A stretch of 64,000 bases of DNA, from assembly GCF_023501975.1 (NCBI RefSeq), contig NZ_JAMFLH010000012.1, forward strand, positions 83,433-147,432, given 5' to 3'. The translations under genes were made by a program, and so were the position numbers. The DNA comes from Altererythrobacter sp. KTW20L (GTDB taxonomy: Bacteria; Pseudomonadota; Alphaproteobacteria; Sphingomonadales; Sphingomonadaceae). Shown here piece after piece: positions 10,095 through 18,827 of the stretch (positions are counted from its first letter, which is position 1; each line of letters begins with the position of its first letter). Under the pieces are notes generated by a model that made no database searches, was not told the DNA's origin, and saw only the letters and a list, made by a program, of their open reading frames with translations.

Positions 10095-11536
10095 TGGCCG
10101 AAACCGGCTTCACCCGCAACCCGCGCGGCTTCGCGGGCGGCGGCGACCAGGGCGCTGGCCTTGTGGCGGCATTCGGCCGCTTCGTATTCCGGCACGGAAT
10201 CAGCCACGATCCCGGCACCTGCCTGGACGTGCATGACCCCGTCCTTGACGACGGCGGTGCGCAAAACGATGCAGCTATCAACCGAGCCATCGGGCGCGAA
10301 ATAGCCGACGCCGCCGGCGTAAGGCCCGCGCGTTTCCGGTTCGAGTTCGGCAATCACTTCGCAGGCCCGCACCTTGGGCGCCCCGCTGACCGTGCCGGCC
10401 GGGAAGCCGGCGAACAGCGCGTCAATCGCATCCTTGCCGGCCGCCAGCTTGCCCACGACGTTACTGACGATGTGCATCACGTGGCTGTAGCGTTCCACCG
10501 TGAAGCTGGCAGTGACGTTGACCGATCCGGCAGACGCCACGCGGCCGACATCGTTGCGGCCAAGGTCCAGCAGCATCAGGTGTTCTGCGCATTCCTTCGG
10601 ATCATCGAGCAGGCTGCGCTCGTTCTCGCGGTCCTCTTCGTCCGTTTTGCCGCGAGGGCGGGTACCGGCGATGGGCCGGATCGTCACCTCGCGCTCCCCT
10701 TTGCCATCGGGACGGACGCGGACGAGAATCTCGGGGCTGGACCCCACCACGGCAAAGCCCGGAAGGTCGAGGAAATAGAGGAACGGCGAGGGGTTTACCC
10801 GCCGCAGCGCGCGGTAAAGATCGAACGGCGGTAGCGGGAAGGGGCAGGTGAAGCGCTGGGCCAGCACCACCTGGAAAATGTCGCCTGCGGTTATGTAGTC
10901 TTTCGCCTTAAGCACCATGGCCTCGTAATCCGCCGGGTCCATCACGGCGTTGAGGTCCATTTCCGGCAAGTCGTTGGCGCGCTGCTGTGGCGGGACTGCA
11001 TGGCCCAGCTTGCGCAAGGCCTCGTCGATCCGCTCGCCCGCGCGCTCGATCGCACGGTCGGCATCGCTGCCATCCGCCCACAGAGGCGCGATACAGAACA
11101 GGCTGTCAGTCAGGTTGTCGAACACCAGCACCAGGGTGGGGCGGGCGAACAGCATGTCGGGCAGGGCGAGTTCGCTCTGCGGGGCGCGCGGCAGCCTCTC
11201 GACAAGGCCGATGGTCTCATAACCGAAATAGCCGACCAGGCAGGCCAGAGCTGATGGCAGGGCCTTGGGCACGTCAATCCTGCAGGCTTCGGCCAGGTTG
11301 CGCAACTCTTCCAGGCTGTTGCCCGCCAGCGGCTCGAACGCATCGCGATCGTGCTGCCACTTGCGGTTGACCTCGCACGTAGCGCCGGTGGCGCGGAACA
11401 TCAGGTCGGGATCGATCCCGAGCAGCGAATGGCGCCCGCGAACTTCGCCGCCTTCCACTGATTCGAGCAGGAAATCACCGCGTCCAGGCTCGATCAGCTT
11501 GAGTGCCGCACCGACCGGCGTTTCTGTGTCAGCCAC
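10091..11536 (-). CDS. trpE: Anthranilate synthase component I (start probably further upstream)
   Basis: Converts chorismate plus ammonia to anthranilate, the feedback-controlled first step of tryptophan synthesis. The 481-residue minimum form contains the tryptophan-binding LLESVEGG motif near residue 23 and the chorismate-binding half with [36 protein letters not shown] and [18 protein letters not shown]. The only conventional in-frame start is GTG 11536, but the frame remains open and family-like for 33 codons upstream (...AARASL-type helix, then [13 protein letters not shown]). No ATG, GTG or TTG occurs in that stretch. A CTG at 11635 has AGGA spaced about eight bases before it, right after the ppiD stop, and is the likely true start (514 aa). 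Confidence 0.93.
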   Translation of the reverse strand: MADTETPVGAALKLIEPGRGDFLLESVEGGEVRGRHSLLGIDPDLMFRATGATCEVNRKWQHDRDAFEPLAGNSLEELRNLAEACRIDVPKALPSALACLVGYFGYETIGLVERLPRAPQSELALPDMLFARPTLVLVFDNLTDSLFCIAPLWADGSDADRAIERAGERIDEALRKLGHAVPPQQRANDLPEMDLNAVMDPADYEAMVLKAKDYITAGDIFQVVLAQRFTCPFPLPPFDLYRALRRVNPSPFLYFLDLPGFAVVGSSPEILVRVRPDGKGEREVTIRPIAGTRPRGKTDEEDRENERSLLDDPKECAEHLMLLDLGRNDVGRVASAGSVNVTASFTVERYSHVMHIVSNVVGKLAAGKDAIDALFAGFPAGTVSGAPKVRACEVIAELEPETRGPYAGGVGYFAPDGSVDSCIVLRTAVVKDGVMHVQAGAGIVADSVPEYEAAECRHKASALVAAAREAARVAGEAGFGQ

Positions 11537-11645
11537 CAGCTTGCGCCAGACAAGCGCGTGCCTGCCCGCGGCCAGGCTGGCGCGGGCTTCGGCGGCGTTC
11601 TCGGGCGCGGAAGCAAGGATTGCGACGACGGTCAGCGGACTGTTC

Positions 11646-13577
11646 CTAGCGGGTCCGCCCGGTCAGCTGGGCCGCTACAGCGTCCACCGCCACCTGGTTG
11701 ATGTCGATGTCCACTTCGCTGCGCACTGCCGAGACGAATTGCGCGGTGTATTCCTCGGGGACGAACGGCAGGAGCTGGCTCGCCGTGGTGGCAACCAGGG
11801 GGTCGTCGGCTTCCACTTCTGGCGCGGTCACCTCGTTCAGGGCCAACAGGTACCAGGCCTCCGACTCGGGCGTTTCCAGCGTCTTGGTCGTGCCCGAAGC
11901 CATCGAGAAGAACAGGGCAACCGGGCGGGTGATCTGCCCGGTGCGCTCCACTTCGGCGCGGTTGAGGACAAGCGCGGCCGGTGCGGGCAGGGAAACCTGC
12001 TCGGCGGCTACGGCCTGGGCCAGGGTTGACCCGGCGTCGATCCGGGCCAGGATCCGCTCGGCTGCTGCACCGGCTGCCTTCATGCCTTCATCGCGGCGCC
12101 ATGCCGTCACCACCTGGTCGCGGATTTCGGCCAGCGGCGCCACGGCAGAAGCGGTGATATCGGCTACGTCGAACACGATGAAGCTTTCGCCCGCCACAGC
12201 CTCGGCCAGCTGTGGTTCGCCCTCGTCCATTTCGAAGGCCACGGCTAGCACCGGGGCTATGGCTTCCGGGGCCGGCTCCGGCGTTCCGTAAACCTGTCCT
12301 GCGGCCGTGATCGGCCGGGTGGACAAAAGTTCCACGCCCAGCTCGCCCGCTACATCGGCAAGGCTGCGCCCTTCGGCGAACTGGTCCTCGATAGAGCCGA
12401 TTGCCTCGCTCAGCGCTGCGCGGCGCAATTCGGCCCCGAGGGCCTCGGTAATCTCCGGGGTTGCCTGTGCCAGGGTGCGGGCAGGCTGGCGGTCAATGTT
12501 ATCGACCCGCAACACATACCAGCCAAGGCCGCCCTGTGCGGGGGCGGTCACGGCGCCTTCATTGGCAGCGAAGGCAGCAGTGGCCACGGCCGCGCTCGCC
12601 TGGCGGCCAAGGTCGGCCTCGGTCGTTGCGGGAATATTGGTGGTAACCAGACCCTTGCTGCGGGCAGAGGCTTCCATGGTCATGCCGCCGCGCACTTCTT
12701 CCACGATAGCCTGTGCAGCCGCCTGGGTGGGGGCGACAAGCTGGGTAAAGCTGCGGCTTTCGCGCGCGGCATAAAGCTCGGCATCACGCTCGTACCGCTC
12801 GGCGATCTGGTCCGGCGTGGGGGTTGACCGGGCACCGAAGGCATCTTCACCGAACACGGCATAGCGCACAACGCGGCGTTCAGGGCGGATATAGTCGTCG
12901 CGGTTGGCGTCGAAATAGGCCTGCAGCTGCGCGTTGCTTGGCGCGCCAGTTGGGGCAAACCTGCTGGCGAGCAGTTCCGCCACTTCACCCCGGCGGGTTT
13001 CGAGGCGCAGCCGGGTATAGCGTGCGGCAACCGACTGCGGCATGCGAGGGACAAGTTGCACAGGGCCAGCCATCTGGCGCGCAAACAGGCCCATGGCCAG
13101 ATCGTCGCGGAACATGTCCTCACTGATACCCTGCTGGCGCAGGACGGCGCGGAACGCCTCGGTATCGAATTCCCCGGTGATCGTCCGCATATTGGCCATG
13201 CCAACGATCTCGCTGTCCACCAGCCGGCTGCCCGCGCGCAGGCCGAAACGTTGGCCCAGGTCGGCCAGGGCAGTGCGGCTGATCATCTCCTCCAGCACAT
13301 CGGCCAGACCGCCGTTGGCGATGAAGGCTTCCATCGTCAGCGTGGGATTCTGCTGGCGGACATTGTTAAGGACATCGCTGGTGCGGGACGACAGGTCGAT
13401 CGCGTCGATCCGCGTATCCCCAACCACCGCTACCCGGTCGCCCCCGGCCACACCGCCGAAAGTACCGGTGTTGGCCACATCCGAGCTGGCAAAGGCGAAG
13501 GCGATCAGGCCAAGGAATGCCAGCGTGATGGCGACACCAACCTTCGACTGGAAGAATCTGCGGAAGAACTGGATCAT
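11646..13577 (-). CDS. ppiD: Peptidylprolyl isomerase / periplasmic chaperone PpiD
   Basis: Membrane-anchored periplasmic folding factor of 643 aa. A single N-terminal transmembrane helix (about residues 12-31, VGVAITLAFLGLIAFAFASS) is followed by a SurA/PpiD-type N-terminal chaperone region (about 35-200). A parvulin-like rotamase section follows at about 260-370, with SFTQLVAPTQAAAQAIVEEV and GGLGWYVLRVDNI. The C-terminal half contains further chaperone-like helices. The parvulin part is weakly conserved, so catalysis is uncertain. It is the first gene of the ppiD-trpEGDC-moaCA run; its stop is 10 bp before the proposed CTG start of trpE, so it probably shares a promoter with the trp genes. 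Confidence 0.9.
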   Translation of the reverse strand: MIQFFRRFFQSKVGVAITLAFLGLIAFAFASSDVANTGTFGGVAGGDRVAVVGDTRIDAIDLSSRTSDVLNNVRQQNPTLTMEAFIANGGLADVLEEMISRTALADLGQRFGLRAGSRLVDSEIVGMANMRTITGEFDTEAFRAVLRQQGISEDMFRDDLAMGLFARQMAGPVQLVPRMPQSVAARYTRLRLETRRGEVAELLASRFAPTGAPSNAQLQAYFDANRDDYIRPERRVVRYAVFGEDAFGARSTPTPDQIAERYERDAELYAARESRSFTQLVAPTQAAAQAIVEEVRGGMTMEASARSKGLVTTNIPATTEADLGRQASAAVATAAFAANEGAVTAPAQGGLGWYVLRVDNIDRQPARTLAQATPEITEALGAELRRAALSEAIGSIEDQFAEGRSLADVAGELGVELLSTRPITAAGQVYGTPEPAPEAIAPVLAVAFEMDEGEPQLAEAVAGESFIVFDVADITASAVAPLAEIRDQVVTAWRRDEGMKAAGAAAERILARIDAGSTLAQAVAAEQVSLPAPAALVLNRAEVERTGQITRPVALFFSMASGTTKTLETPESEAWYLLALNEVTAPEVEADDPLVATTASQLLPFVPEEYTAQFVSAVRSEVDIDINQVAVDAVAAQLTGRTR

Positions 13578-13739
13578 GGTGAAGCGGGTTCTCGAAATAG
13601 GGGTGTGCCACTATGCCCGAAGAGGGCGCAGCCGCGGTTCAGGATGGCGTCAGCGACCGCGCTTTATCGCCCCTGCGGCGCGCCCGCAACAGGTGATGGC
13701 TGATTGTCGCTTCACCGGGGACCGGCGGCAAAAGCGGCT

Positions 13740-13768
13740 TTGACAAGCGGGACAGGGCGCTTTAGCGG
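13740..13768 (+). promoter_or_regulatory. Possible promoter for tpiA
   Basis: A perfect -35 hexamer TTGACA (13740-13745) is followed after 17 bases by TAGCGG, a weak -10. It lies about 75 bp before the tpiA start in the 264-bp divergent gap between ppiD and tpiA. The remainder of that gap shows no gene. Confidence 0.3.
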
Positions 13769-13841
13769 GCAAGGACATTTCCGCGCTGCGCGGGATATCC
13801 CCCTCGCAATTCGTTTTTATTGGATGTTGTCAGGTAACATG

Positions 13842-14603
13842 ATGGCCGTGCGCCCCTACATTGTCGGTAACTGGAAGATGCACGGAACCCGTGCGATGCT
13901 GTCGGAGGCGCGGGCGATCGACCGTGCGGCCGAACGGCTGATGAAGGTGGAAGTGGCCCTGGCGCCGCCCTTCACCCTGATCCACGCCACCCGCAAGGAA
14001 GCCGGCCTGATCGGCGTCGGCTCGCAGGATTGCCATGCTGCCGAAGGTGGCGCGCATACCGGTGATATCTCTGCCGCGATGCTCAAGGATTCGGGCGCCG
14101 GTTTCGTGATTGTCGGCCACTCGGAACGCCGCGCCGACCACGGCGAGAAGGATGCCGATGTCAGGGCCAAGGCCGAATCGGTCCTGGCTGTCGGCATGAG
14201 CGTGATCGTCTGCGTGGGCGAGACCGAGGAACAGCGCGATGCGGGCAAGGCTGAAAGCGTTGTCGCCCGCCAGCTCAAGGGCTCGCTGCCTGCTGGTGAC
14301 GGCGCTGCCGAAAAGCTGACCGTAGCTTACGAGCCGGTCTGGGCCATCGGCACCGGCCGCACCCCCACGGTGGACGATGTCAGTGCGATGCACCGTTCGA
14401 TCCGCCAGGTGCTGGTGGACCTGTTCGGCGACGAAGCCGGTGCCAAAGTGCGCATCCTCTATGGCGGTTCGGTCAAGGCCGAAAACGCTGCCGAGCTGCT
14501 CGCGGCCGACGATGTGGGCGGGGCGCTGGTAGGCGGAGCGAGTCTTACCGCTGAAGCCTTCCTCGGCATCATCGCCGTGGCAGCGGAGATGCAGGAAAAC
14601 TGA
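13842..14603 (+). CDS. tpiA: Triose-phosphate isomerase
   Basis: Interconverts dihydroxyacetone phosphate and glyceraldehyde 3-phosphate in glycolysis/gluconeogenesis; 253 aa TIM barrel. Lys12 lies in VGNWKMHG, the electrophilic His in IVGHSERRAD (about residue 92), the catalytic Glu in AYEPVWAIGTGRTP (about residue 163), and the phosphate-binding loop in LYGGSVKAENA. Two adjacent ATGs occur (13839 and 13842); 13842 was chosen because CAGG then sits about eight bases ahead, but either start is possible. It heads a plus-strand run with secG and pyrG. Confidence 0.96.
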   Translation: MAVRPYIVGNWKMHGTRAMLSEARAIDRAAERLMKVEVALAPPFTLIHATRKEAGLIGVGSQDCHAAEGGAHTGDISAAMLKDSGAGFVIVGHSERRADHGEKDADVRAKAESVLAVGMSVIVCVGETEEQRDAGKAESVVARQLKGSLPAGDGAAEKLTVAYEPVWAIGTGRTPTVDDVSAMHRSIRQVLVDLFGDEAGAKVRILYGGSVKAENAAELLAADDVGGALVGGASLTAEAFLGIIAVAAEMQEN

Positions 14604-14618
14604 TCGGCCTTGCGCAAA

Positions 14619-14640
14619 CCCGGGGCAACCTTGCCTCGGG
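14619..14640 (+). terminator. Weak hairpin between tpiA and secG
   Basis: CCCGGGGCAA (14619-14628) and TTGCCTCGGG (14631-14640) pair with a single mismatch and a very short loop. No U-tract follows, so it may attenuate or stabilise rather than terminate the tpiA transcript. Confidence 0.35.
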
Positions 14641-14687
14641 CGCGCGCAGTCCCTAGATAGTCGCTTCAATTTGCCGGATAATACCAC

Positions 14688-15056
14688 ATGAGCCTTTTCC
14701 TCTTCCTGACCGTCGTCCAGGCCATCGTCGCTTTTGCGCTGGTGGTCGTCGTGCTGATGCAGCGCTCGGAAGGTGGCGGACTGGGAATTGGTGGTGGCGG
14801 CAGCCCTGGCGGCCTGATGTCCGCACGCGGCGCGGCGGATTTCTTGACCCGCACCACAAAGTGGCTCGCCGTCCTGTTCGTCGGCCTGTCGATTGCCCTG
14901 GCCGCCGTGGCAATCGGGGCAACGTCCGGCCGGTCGATCGATGACAGCCTCGATCGCACGGTCGTTCCGGCATCGCAGCCGGTCGAAGGTGTCGGCGCTG
15001 CTCCGGCAGAACAGGCCCCGGCCGATGATGGCGCGCTGAGCGGCGTAGCCGAGTAA
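14688..15056 (+). CDS. secG: Sec translocon subunit SecG
   Basis: Small inner-membrane partner of SecYE that assists protein export; 122 aa. Two transmembrane helices are visible, residues about 1-24 (LFLFLTVVQAIVAFALVVVV) and about 60-83. They are joined by the SecG signature LMQRSEGGGLG and a glycine-rich loop ending in RGAADFLTRTTKW. The C-terminal 35 residues are an Ala/Pro/acidic tail common in alphaproteobacterial SecG. Its position between tpiA and pyrG is the conserved alphaproteobacterial arrangement. Confidence 0.94.
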   Translation: MSLFLFLTVVQAIVAFALVVVVLMQRSEGGGLGIGGGGSPGGLMSARGAADFLTRTTKWLAVLFVGLSIALAAVAIGATSGRSIDDSLDRTVVPASQPVEGVGAAPAEQAPADDGALSGVAE

Positions 15057-15080
15057 CTCCACCCATAAATTCCGCAGTCC

Positions 15081-15147
15081 GATCCTGCCGCGATGCGGGA
15101 TCGGTGGATCAATCGTGAATATCGGCAATTCGTGGCTTGCCACGAAT
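15081..15147 (+). other. Two hairpins in the secG-pyrG gap
   Basis: Hairpin one pairs GATCCTGC (15081-15088) with GCGGGATC (15095-15102), allowing one G-U pair, around a CGCGAT loop. Hairpin two pairs ATTCGTGG (15128-15135) with CCACGAAT (15140-15147) around CTTG and is perfect. Neither has a T-tract. They may form the end of the secG message or a pyrG leader structure; there is no direct evidence for regulation. Confidence 0.4.
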
Positions 15148-15175
15148 CCGGTTTGGACCCTACGGCTCTAATCCC

Positions 15176-16816
15176 ATGGCGCGGTACATATTCATCACCG
15201 GCGGCGTGGTCTCATCGCTTGGCAAGGGACTGATGGCAGCGAGCCTCGCTGCCCTCCTCCAGGCGCGTGGCTACAAAGTCCGCATCCGGAAGTTCGATCC
15301 CTATCTCAATGTCGATCCCGGCACGATGAGTCCGTACCAGCACGGCGAGGTCTATGTGACCGACGACGGTGCCGAGACCGACCTCGACCTGGGCCATTAC
15401 GAACGCTTCACCGGCGTATCCGCGCGGCAGAGCGACAACATCACCTCGGGCCGGGTTTATCGCGACATCATCACGCGTGAGCGCCGCGGGGATTACCTCG
15501 GCGCCACGGTCCAGGTGATCCCGCACGTGACCGATGCAATCAAGCAGTTCGCGCTGGACGACCAGGGCGACCACGATTTCATCCTGTGCGAGATAGGCGG
15601 AACGGTCGGCGATATCGAGAGCTTGCCGTTCATCGAAGCGATCCGCCAGTTGCGCAACGACTTGCCGGCCGACCACTCCTGCCTGATCCACGTCACGCTA
15701 GTGCCCTACATTAGCGCAGCGGGTGAGCTGAAGACCAAGCCCACGCAGCACTCGGTGCGCGAACTGACCAGCCTTGGCGTGCAGCCCAACCTGCTCTTGT
15801 GTCGCTGCGAACATCCCTTGCCCGAGACCGAGCGCGCCAAGATCGCGCTGTTCTGCAACGTGCGCAAGGAAGCGGTGATCCAGGCGCTTGATGCCTCCAG
15901 CATCTATGCCGTACCGCTGCAATATCACGGCGAGGGTCTCGATGCCGAGGTGCTGCGCCATTTCGGCATGCTCGACCAGTCGCGCGCGCCCGACCTGTCG
16001 GTATGGGACGACATCACCGATCGCTACGAGAACCCCGAGGGCGAAGTGACAATCGGTGTTGTCGGCAAATATGTCGGCCTGCTCGACGCCTACAAGAGCC
16101 TGAACGAGGCGCTGGTCCACGGCGGCATGGCCAACCGGGTCAAGGTGCGGATCCGCTGGATCGACGCCGAGATATTCGAGTTGCCGGATAACGACATCGC
16201 CGCCCATCTAGAACCGATGCACGGGATACTGGTGCCTGGCGGCTTCGGCACGCGCGGATCGGAAGGCAAGATCGCCAGTGTCCGGTTCGCGCGGGAACGC
16301 GGGGTACCGTTCTTCGGCATTTGCCTCGGTATGCAGATGGCCTGCATCGAAGGGGCGCGCAACACGGCAGGCATTGCCGACGCCTCCTCGACCGAATTTG
16401 GCGCGACGAACGAGCCGGTGGTTGGCATCATCACCGAATGGATGAGCGCTGAAGGCTTGCAGCAGCGGTCGGCCGATACCGACCTTGGAGGCACGATGCG
16501 GCTCGGCGCCTACGACGCGGTGCTGTCGGGCAACAGCCATGTCTCGCAGATCTACGGCGGGGCGACGCTGATTTCCGAACGTCACCGCCATCGCTACGAG
16601 GTCAATTCGGCCTACAAGGAGCCGCTCGAACAGGGCGGCCTGGTATTCTCCGGGATGTCACCCGATGGTCTGCTGCCCGAGATTGTCGAGCGGCCTGATC
16701 ATCCCTGGTTCGTCGGTGTGCAGTTCCATCCGGAATTGAAGAGCAAGCCGTTCGATCCGCATCCGCTATTCGCCGGTTTCATCGCTGCTGCCGTGAAGCA
16801 GTCACGCCTCGTCTGA
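15176..16816 (+). CDS. pyrG: CTP synthase
   Basis: Aminates UTP to CTP using ATP and glutamine; 546 aa. The synthetase domain (residues 1-265) opens with [18 protein letters not shown], the P-loop-like start of the family, followed by [22 protein letters not shown]. The C-terminal class-I glutaminase domain (about 290-540) shows the Cys nucleophile in [14 protein letters not shown] and the His/Glu pair in [14 protein letters not shown]. The ATG at 15176 was chosen over an in-frame start 13 codons earlier because it gives the invariant N-terminus. The gene ends before a strong stem-loop shared with convergent hsp20. Confidence 0.98.
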   Translation: MARYIFITGGVVSSLGKGLMAASLAALLQARGYKVRIRKFDPYLNVDPGTMSPYQHGEVYVTDDGAETDLDLGHYERFTGVSARQSDNITSGRVYRDIITRERRGDYLGATVQVIPHVTDAIKQFALDDQGDHDFILCEIGGTVGDIESLPFIEAIRQLRNDLPADHSCLIHVTLVPYISAAGELKTKPTQHSVRELTSLGVQPNLLLCRCEHPLPETERAKIALFCNVRKEAVIQALDASSIYAVPLQYHGEGLDAEVLRHFGMLDQSRAPDLSVWDDITDRYENPEGEVTIGVVGKYVGLLDAYKSLNEALVHGGMANRVKVRIRWIDAEIFELPDNDIAAHLEPMHGILVPGGFGTRGSEGKIASVRFARERGVPFFGICLGMQMACIEGARNTAGIADASSTEFGATNEPVVGIITEWMSAEGLQQRSADTDLGGTMRLGAYDAVLSGNSHVSQIYGGATLISERHRHRYEVNSAYKEPLEQGGLVFSGMSPDGLLPEIVERPDHPWFVGVQFHPELKSKPFDPHPLFAGFIAAAVKQSRLV

Positions 16817-17022
16817 CTGGTTTGGGTGCGGCTCGTACCGTTGGTTAATATGGGCCCTAAAGCGTAGGAAAAATCCCTTGCTTTCCCGACGGCGCTCCGA
16901 CTAACGATGATGTAAGTTAAGGTGCGGCGACGCTGTCATTCCACCCAGGACTTGTCGGGACTGGTAGCCCTTCTCTGCGACCCGAAGGGCCGTCATCCAG
17001 GCTTGTCGGCGCTCTGCGTCGA

Positions 17023-17052
17023 GGGGACGGCACCGGCAACGGTGCCGTCCCC
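17023..17052. terminator. Bidirectional stem-loop between pyrG and hsp20
   Basis: GGGGACGGCACC (17023-17034) pairs perfectly with GGTGCCGTCCCC (17041-17052) around GGCAAC. It sits between two convergent genes. There is no strong T-tract on either side, so Rho help or simple RNA protection is possible. The rest of 16817-17077 shows no coding signal. Confidence 0.6.
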
Positions 17053-17077
17053 ATTAACGCCCGTGCCTGGTGCAGGC

Positions 17078-17554
17078 TCAAGCCGCGTCGGCCGATTTCT
17101 CGTCAGCCTCGTCCTTCACCACTTCCAGCTTGGTCTGGCCGCCAATGGCAATCTTGCGCGGCTTCATGGCTTCGGGCACTTCGCGCACCAGGTCGATCAC
17201 AAGCAGGCCATCGGCAAGGTCTGCGTTCTGTACGCGAACATAGTCGGCCAGTTCGAAGCGCCGTTCGAAGCCGCGGTTGGCGATGCCCACGTGGAGCAGC
17301 TCGCCATCGGCTTCCTCGTCGCGCTTGCGGCCCTGGACGACCAGCATGTTGGCCTGGGCGGTGATATCGAGATCGCCTGCGCGGAACCCCGCCACGGCCA
17401 GCGTGATGCGGTATTCGTCGGCGCTGCGTCGCTCGATATTGAAGGGGGGGTAGTTGTCGCCGGCCTGGCCGCGGGCCTGCTTTTCCAGCAGGTCGAACAA
17501 CCGGTCAAAGCCCACGGTGGAGCGGCGATAAGGGGTAAGGTCAACTCGGTTCAT
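17078..17554 (-). CDS. Small heat-shock protein (Hsp20/IbpA type)
   Basis: ATP-independent holdase chaperone of 158 aa that binds unfolding proteins. The N-terminus has the IbpA-like VDLTPYRRSTVGFDRLFDLLE. The alpha-crystallin domain covers about residues 37-130 (NYPPFNIERRSADEYRITLAVAGF, then the FERRFELADYVRVQNADLADGLLVIDLVREVP hairpin). A charged tail contains KPRKIAIGG in the place of the IxI motif. The 5' leader carries a ROSE-like thermometer hiding its Shine-Dalgarno sequence, which implies translation on heat shock. It is convergent with pyrG and divergent from grxC. Confidence 0.93.
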   Translation of the reverse strand: MNRVDLTPYRRSTVGFDRLFDLLEKQARGQAGDNYPPFNIERRSADEYRITLAVAGFRAGDLDITAQANMLVVQGRKRDEEADGELLHVGIANRGFERRFELADYVRVQNADLADGLLVIDLVREVPEAMKPRKIAIGGQTKLEVVKDEADEKSADAA

Positions 17555-17650
17555 GTCTCACAAATCCTCATTTGAGCAATTTGACACCTGGCCGGGCCCA
17601 ATTCTGGCGCCCCGCCGTTGACCTGTTGCACCTCGTGCAGCAGGTGCAAT
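17555..17650 (-). promoter_or_regulatory. ROSE-like RNA thermometer in the hsp20 leader
   Basis: On the hsp20 strand the leader ends with CAAATTGCTCAAATGAGGATTTG (17583-17561). CAAAU pairs with AUUUG and CUC with GAG, so the Shine-Dalgarno GAGGA is sequestered opposite UUGCU. The UUGCU/AGGA pairing is the hallmark of ROSE elements known from alphaproteobacterial small heat-shock genes. A second, perfect 8-bp hairpin lies at the 5' end of the leader (17649-17642 with 17633-17626). The start codon follows the SD by ten bases. Identification is by reading the motif and the gene context; folding was not computed. Confidence 0.72.
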
Positions 17651-17651
17651 T

Positions 17652-17679
17652 CAGATAGGTTGTCGGCTTGCCCTGTCAA
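17652..17679 (-). promoter_or_regulatory. Probable hsp20 promoter
   Basis: On the minus strand TTGACA (17679-17674) is followed after 16 bases by TATCTG (17657-17652). The -35 region also reads CCTTGAC, and CCTAT lies in the -10 area, so RpoH (sigma-32) recognition is possible. Transcription from here would begin just at the first leader hairpin, which supports the assignment. Confidence 0.5.
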
Positions 17680-17727
17680 GGTTTGGCAATTTGGCTACAA
17701 GTCATTAAAAAAGAAGGATTTCTACAC

Positions 17728-17991
17728 GTGAGCACTGCGAAAGTCGAAATCTACACCAAGATGTTCTGCGGCTATTGCACCCGCGCCAAGAGCCTGTTGG
17801 ACGCAAAGGGCGTGGATTATACCGAATTCGACATCACCATGGGGGGGCCGGACAAGCGCGAGATGCTTGAACGCAAGCCCGATGCGCGCACCGTGCCGCA
17901 GATCTTCATCAACGACCAGGCGATAGGCGGGTCGGACGATCTTGCCCGGCTCGAGCGCGAAGGCAAACTCGACGCTTTGCTCGGCCTCTAG
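17728..17991 (+). CDS. grxC: Glutaredoxin 3 (GrxC type)
   Basis: Dithiol glutaredoxin of 87 aa using glutathione to reduce protein and ribonucleotide-reductase disulfides. The active site is CGYC at residues 14-17 (YTKMFCGYCTRAKSLL), followed by the cis-Pro segment RTVPQIFIND and GGSDDLARLEREGKLD, both glutathione-binding signatures. The GTG at 17728 was chosen: AAGAAGGA precedes it by about ten bases and the protein then has normal length. An ATG 20 codons earlier adds non-family sequence. The stop shares a base with the start of the downstream amidase gene. Confidence 0.95.
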   Translation: MSTAKVEIYTKMFCGYCTRAKSLLDAKGVDYTEFDITMGGPDKREMLERKPDARTVPQIFINDQAIGGSDDLARLEREGKLDALLGL

Positions 17992-18827
17992 TGGCAACAA
18001 TGCGCATCGCCGTTCTTCAGATGACCAGCGGGATCGATCCCGCCGCCAATGCCGCGACCATCGTGGATGCCGTGGCGCGGGCGGGGGAGGGCGGGGCGCA
18101 GGTGCTGTTCACACCCGAGACGAGCGGCTTGCTCGATCGCGACCGGACGCGCGGGGCCAGGCATATCGTTCTGCCCGAGGATAGTCCCGTGCTCGCCGCC
18201 ACGCGCGAGGCGGCGGCGCGTCATGGCGTGGCCGTGGCGCTCGGGTCGCTGGCCGTGGCGCGGGAGGACGGGCGATGGGCCAACCGCAGCTTAATGATCG
18301 GGACAGATGGCTCAGTGCTGGCTACCTACGACAAGATCCACATGTTCGACGTTGCACTGGAGAATGGAGAGAGCTGGCGCGAAAGCGCGGCCTATGCTCC
18401 TGGTGACCAGGTGGTGGCTGTGGACCTCCCGGGGTTCGGCAGGCTGGGACTTGCCATCTGCTACGACATCCGTTTTCCAGCTCTTTTTGAGGAGCTTGGC
18501 CGCCTTTCCTGCGATGTTATCGCTATTCCCGCCGCCTTCACGCGACCGACCGGAGCAGCCCATTGGCACCTGTTGCAGCGCGCCCGCGCGGTAGAGGCCA
18601 GCGCCTATGTCGTGGCCGCGGCGCAGGTCGGGCGGCACGAGGACGGACGCGAGACCTATGGCCACTCACTGGTAGTCGATCCCTGGGGTGAAGTGCTGCT
18701 CGACATGGGCGGCGACGAGCCGGGGCTGGGCTTTGCCGAACTCGAAATGGAGCGCATTGCGGCCGTTCGCCGCCAGTTGCCCAGCCTTGCCAACCGCCGC
18801 GAAGTGCCTAAGTCGGCGCGATCATGA
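17991..18827 (+). CDS. Carbon-nitrogen hydrolase (Nit1-like, probable deaminated-glutathione amidase)
   Basis: Nitrilase-superfamily amidase of 278 aa. The Glu-Lys-Cys triad is visible: Glu in LFTPETSGLLD (about residue 43), Lys in LATYDKIHMFDV (about residue 115) and Cys in LAICYDIRFPALFEEL (about residue 157). This MFD.V plus CYDIRFP pattern is that of the Nit1/NIT1-type branch, which hydrolyses the deaminated glutathione formed by transaminases. The location directly after a glutaredoxin fits glutathione maintenance, but substrate is inferred. The start is GTG 17991, overlapping the grxC stop by one base; ATG 18000 is an alternative. Confidence 0.88.
   Translation: MATMRIAVLQMTSGIDPAANAATIVDAVARAGEGGAQVLFTPETSGLLDRDRTRGARHIVLPEDSPVLAATREAAARHGVAVALGSLAVAREDGRWANRSLMIGTDGSVLATYDKIHMFDVALENGESWRESAAYAPGDQVVAVDLPGFGRLGLAICYDIRFPALFEELGRLSCDVIAIPAAFTRPTGAAHWHLLQRARAVEASAYVVAAAQVGRHEDGRETYGHSLVVDPWGEVLLDMGGDEPGLGFAELEMERIAAVRRQLPSLANRREVPKSARS

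Noticed and set aside
10091..11536. A trp attenuator or leader peptide ahead of trpE
   Set aside because: trpE follows ppiD by 10 bp or overlaps its neighbourhood; there is no room for a Trp-codon leader and terminator pair.
13830..15143. Long open frame of 437 codons on the minus strand across tpiA and secG
   Set aside because: It is antisense to two well-recognised genes, has no family-like motif and arises from high-GC codon bias.
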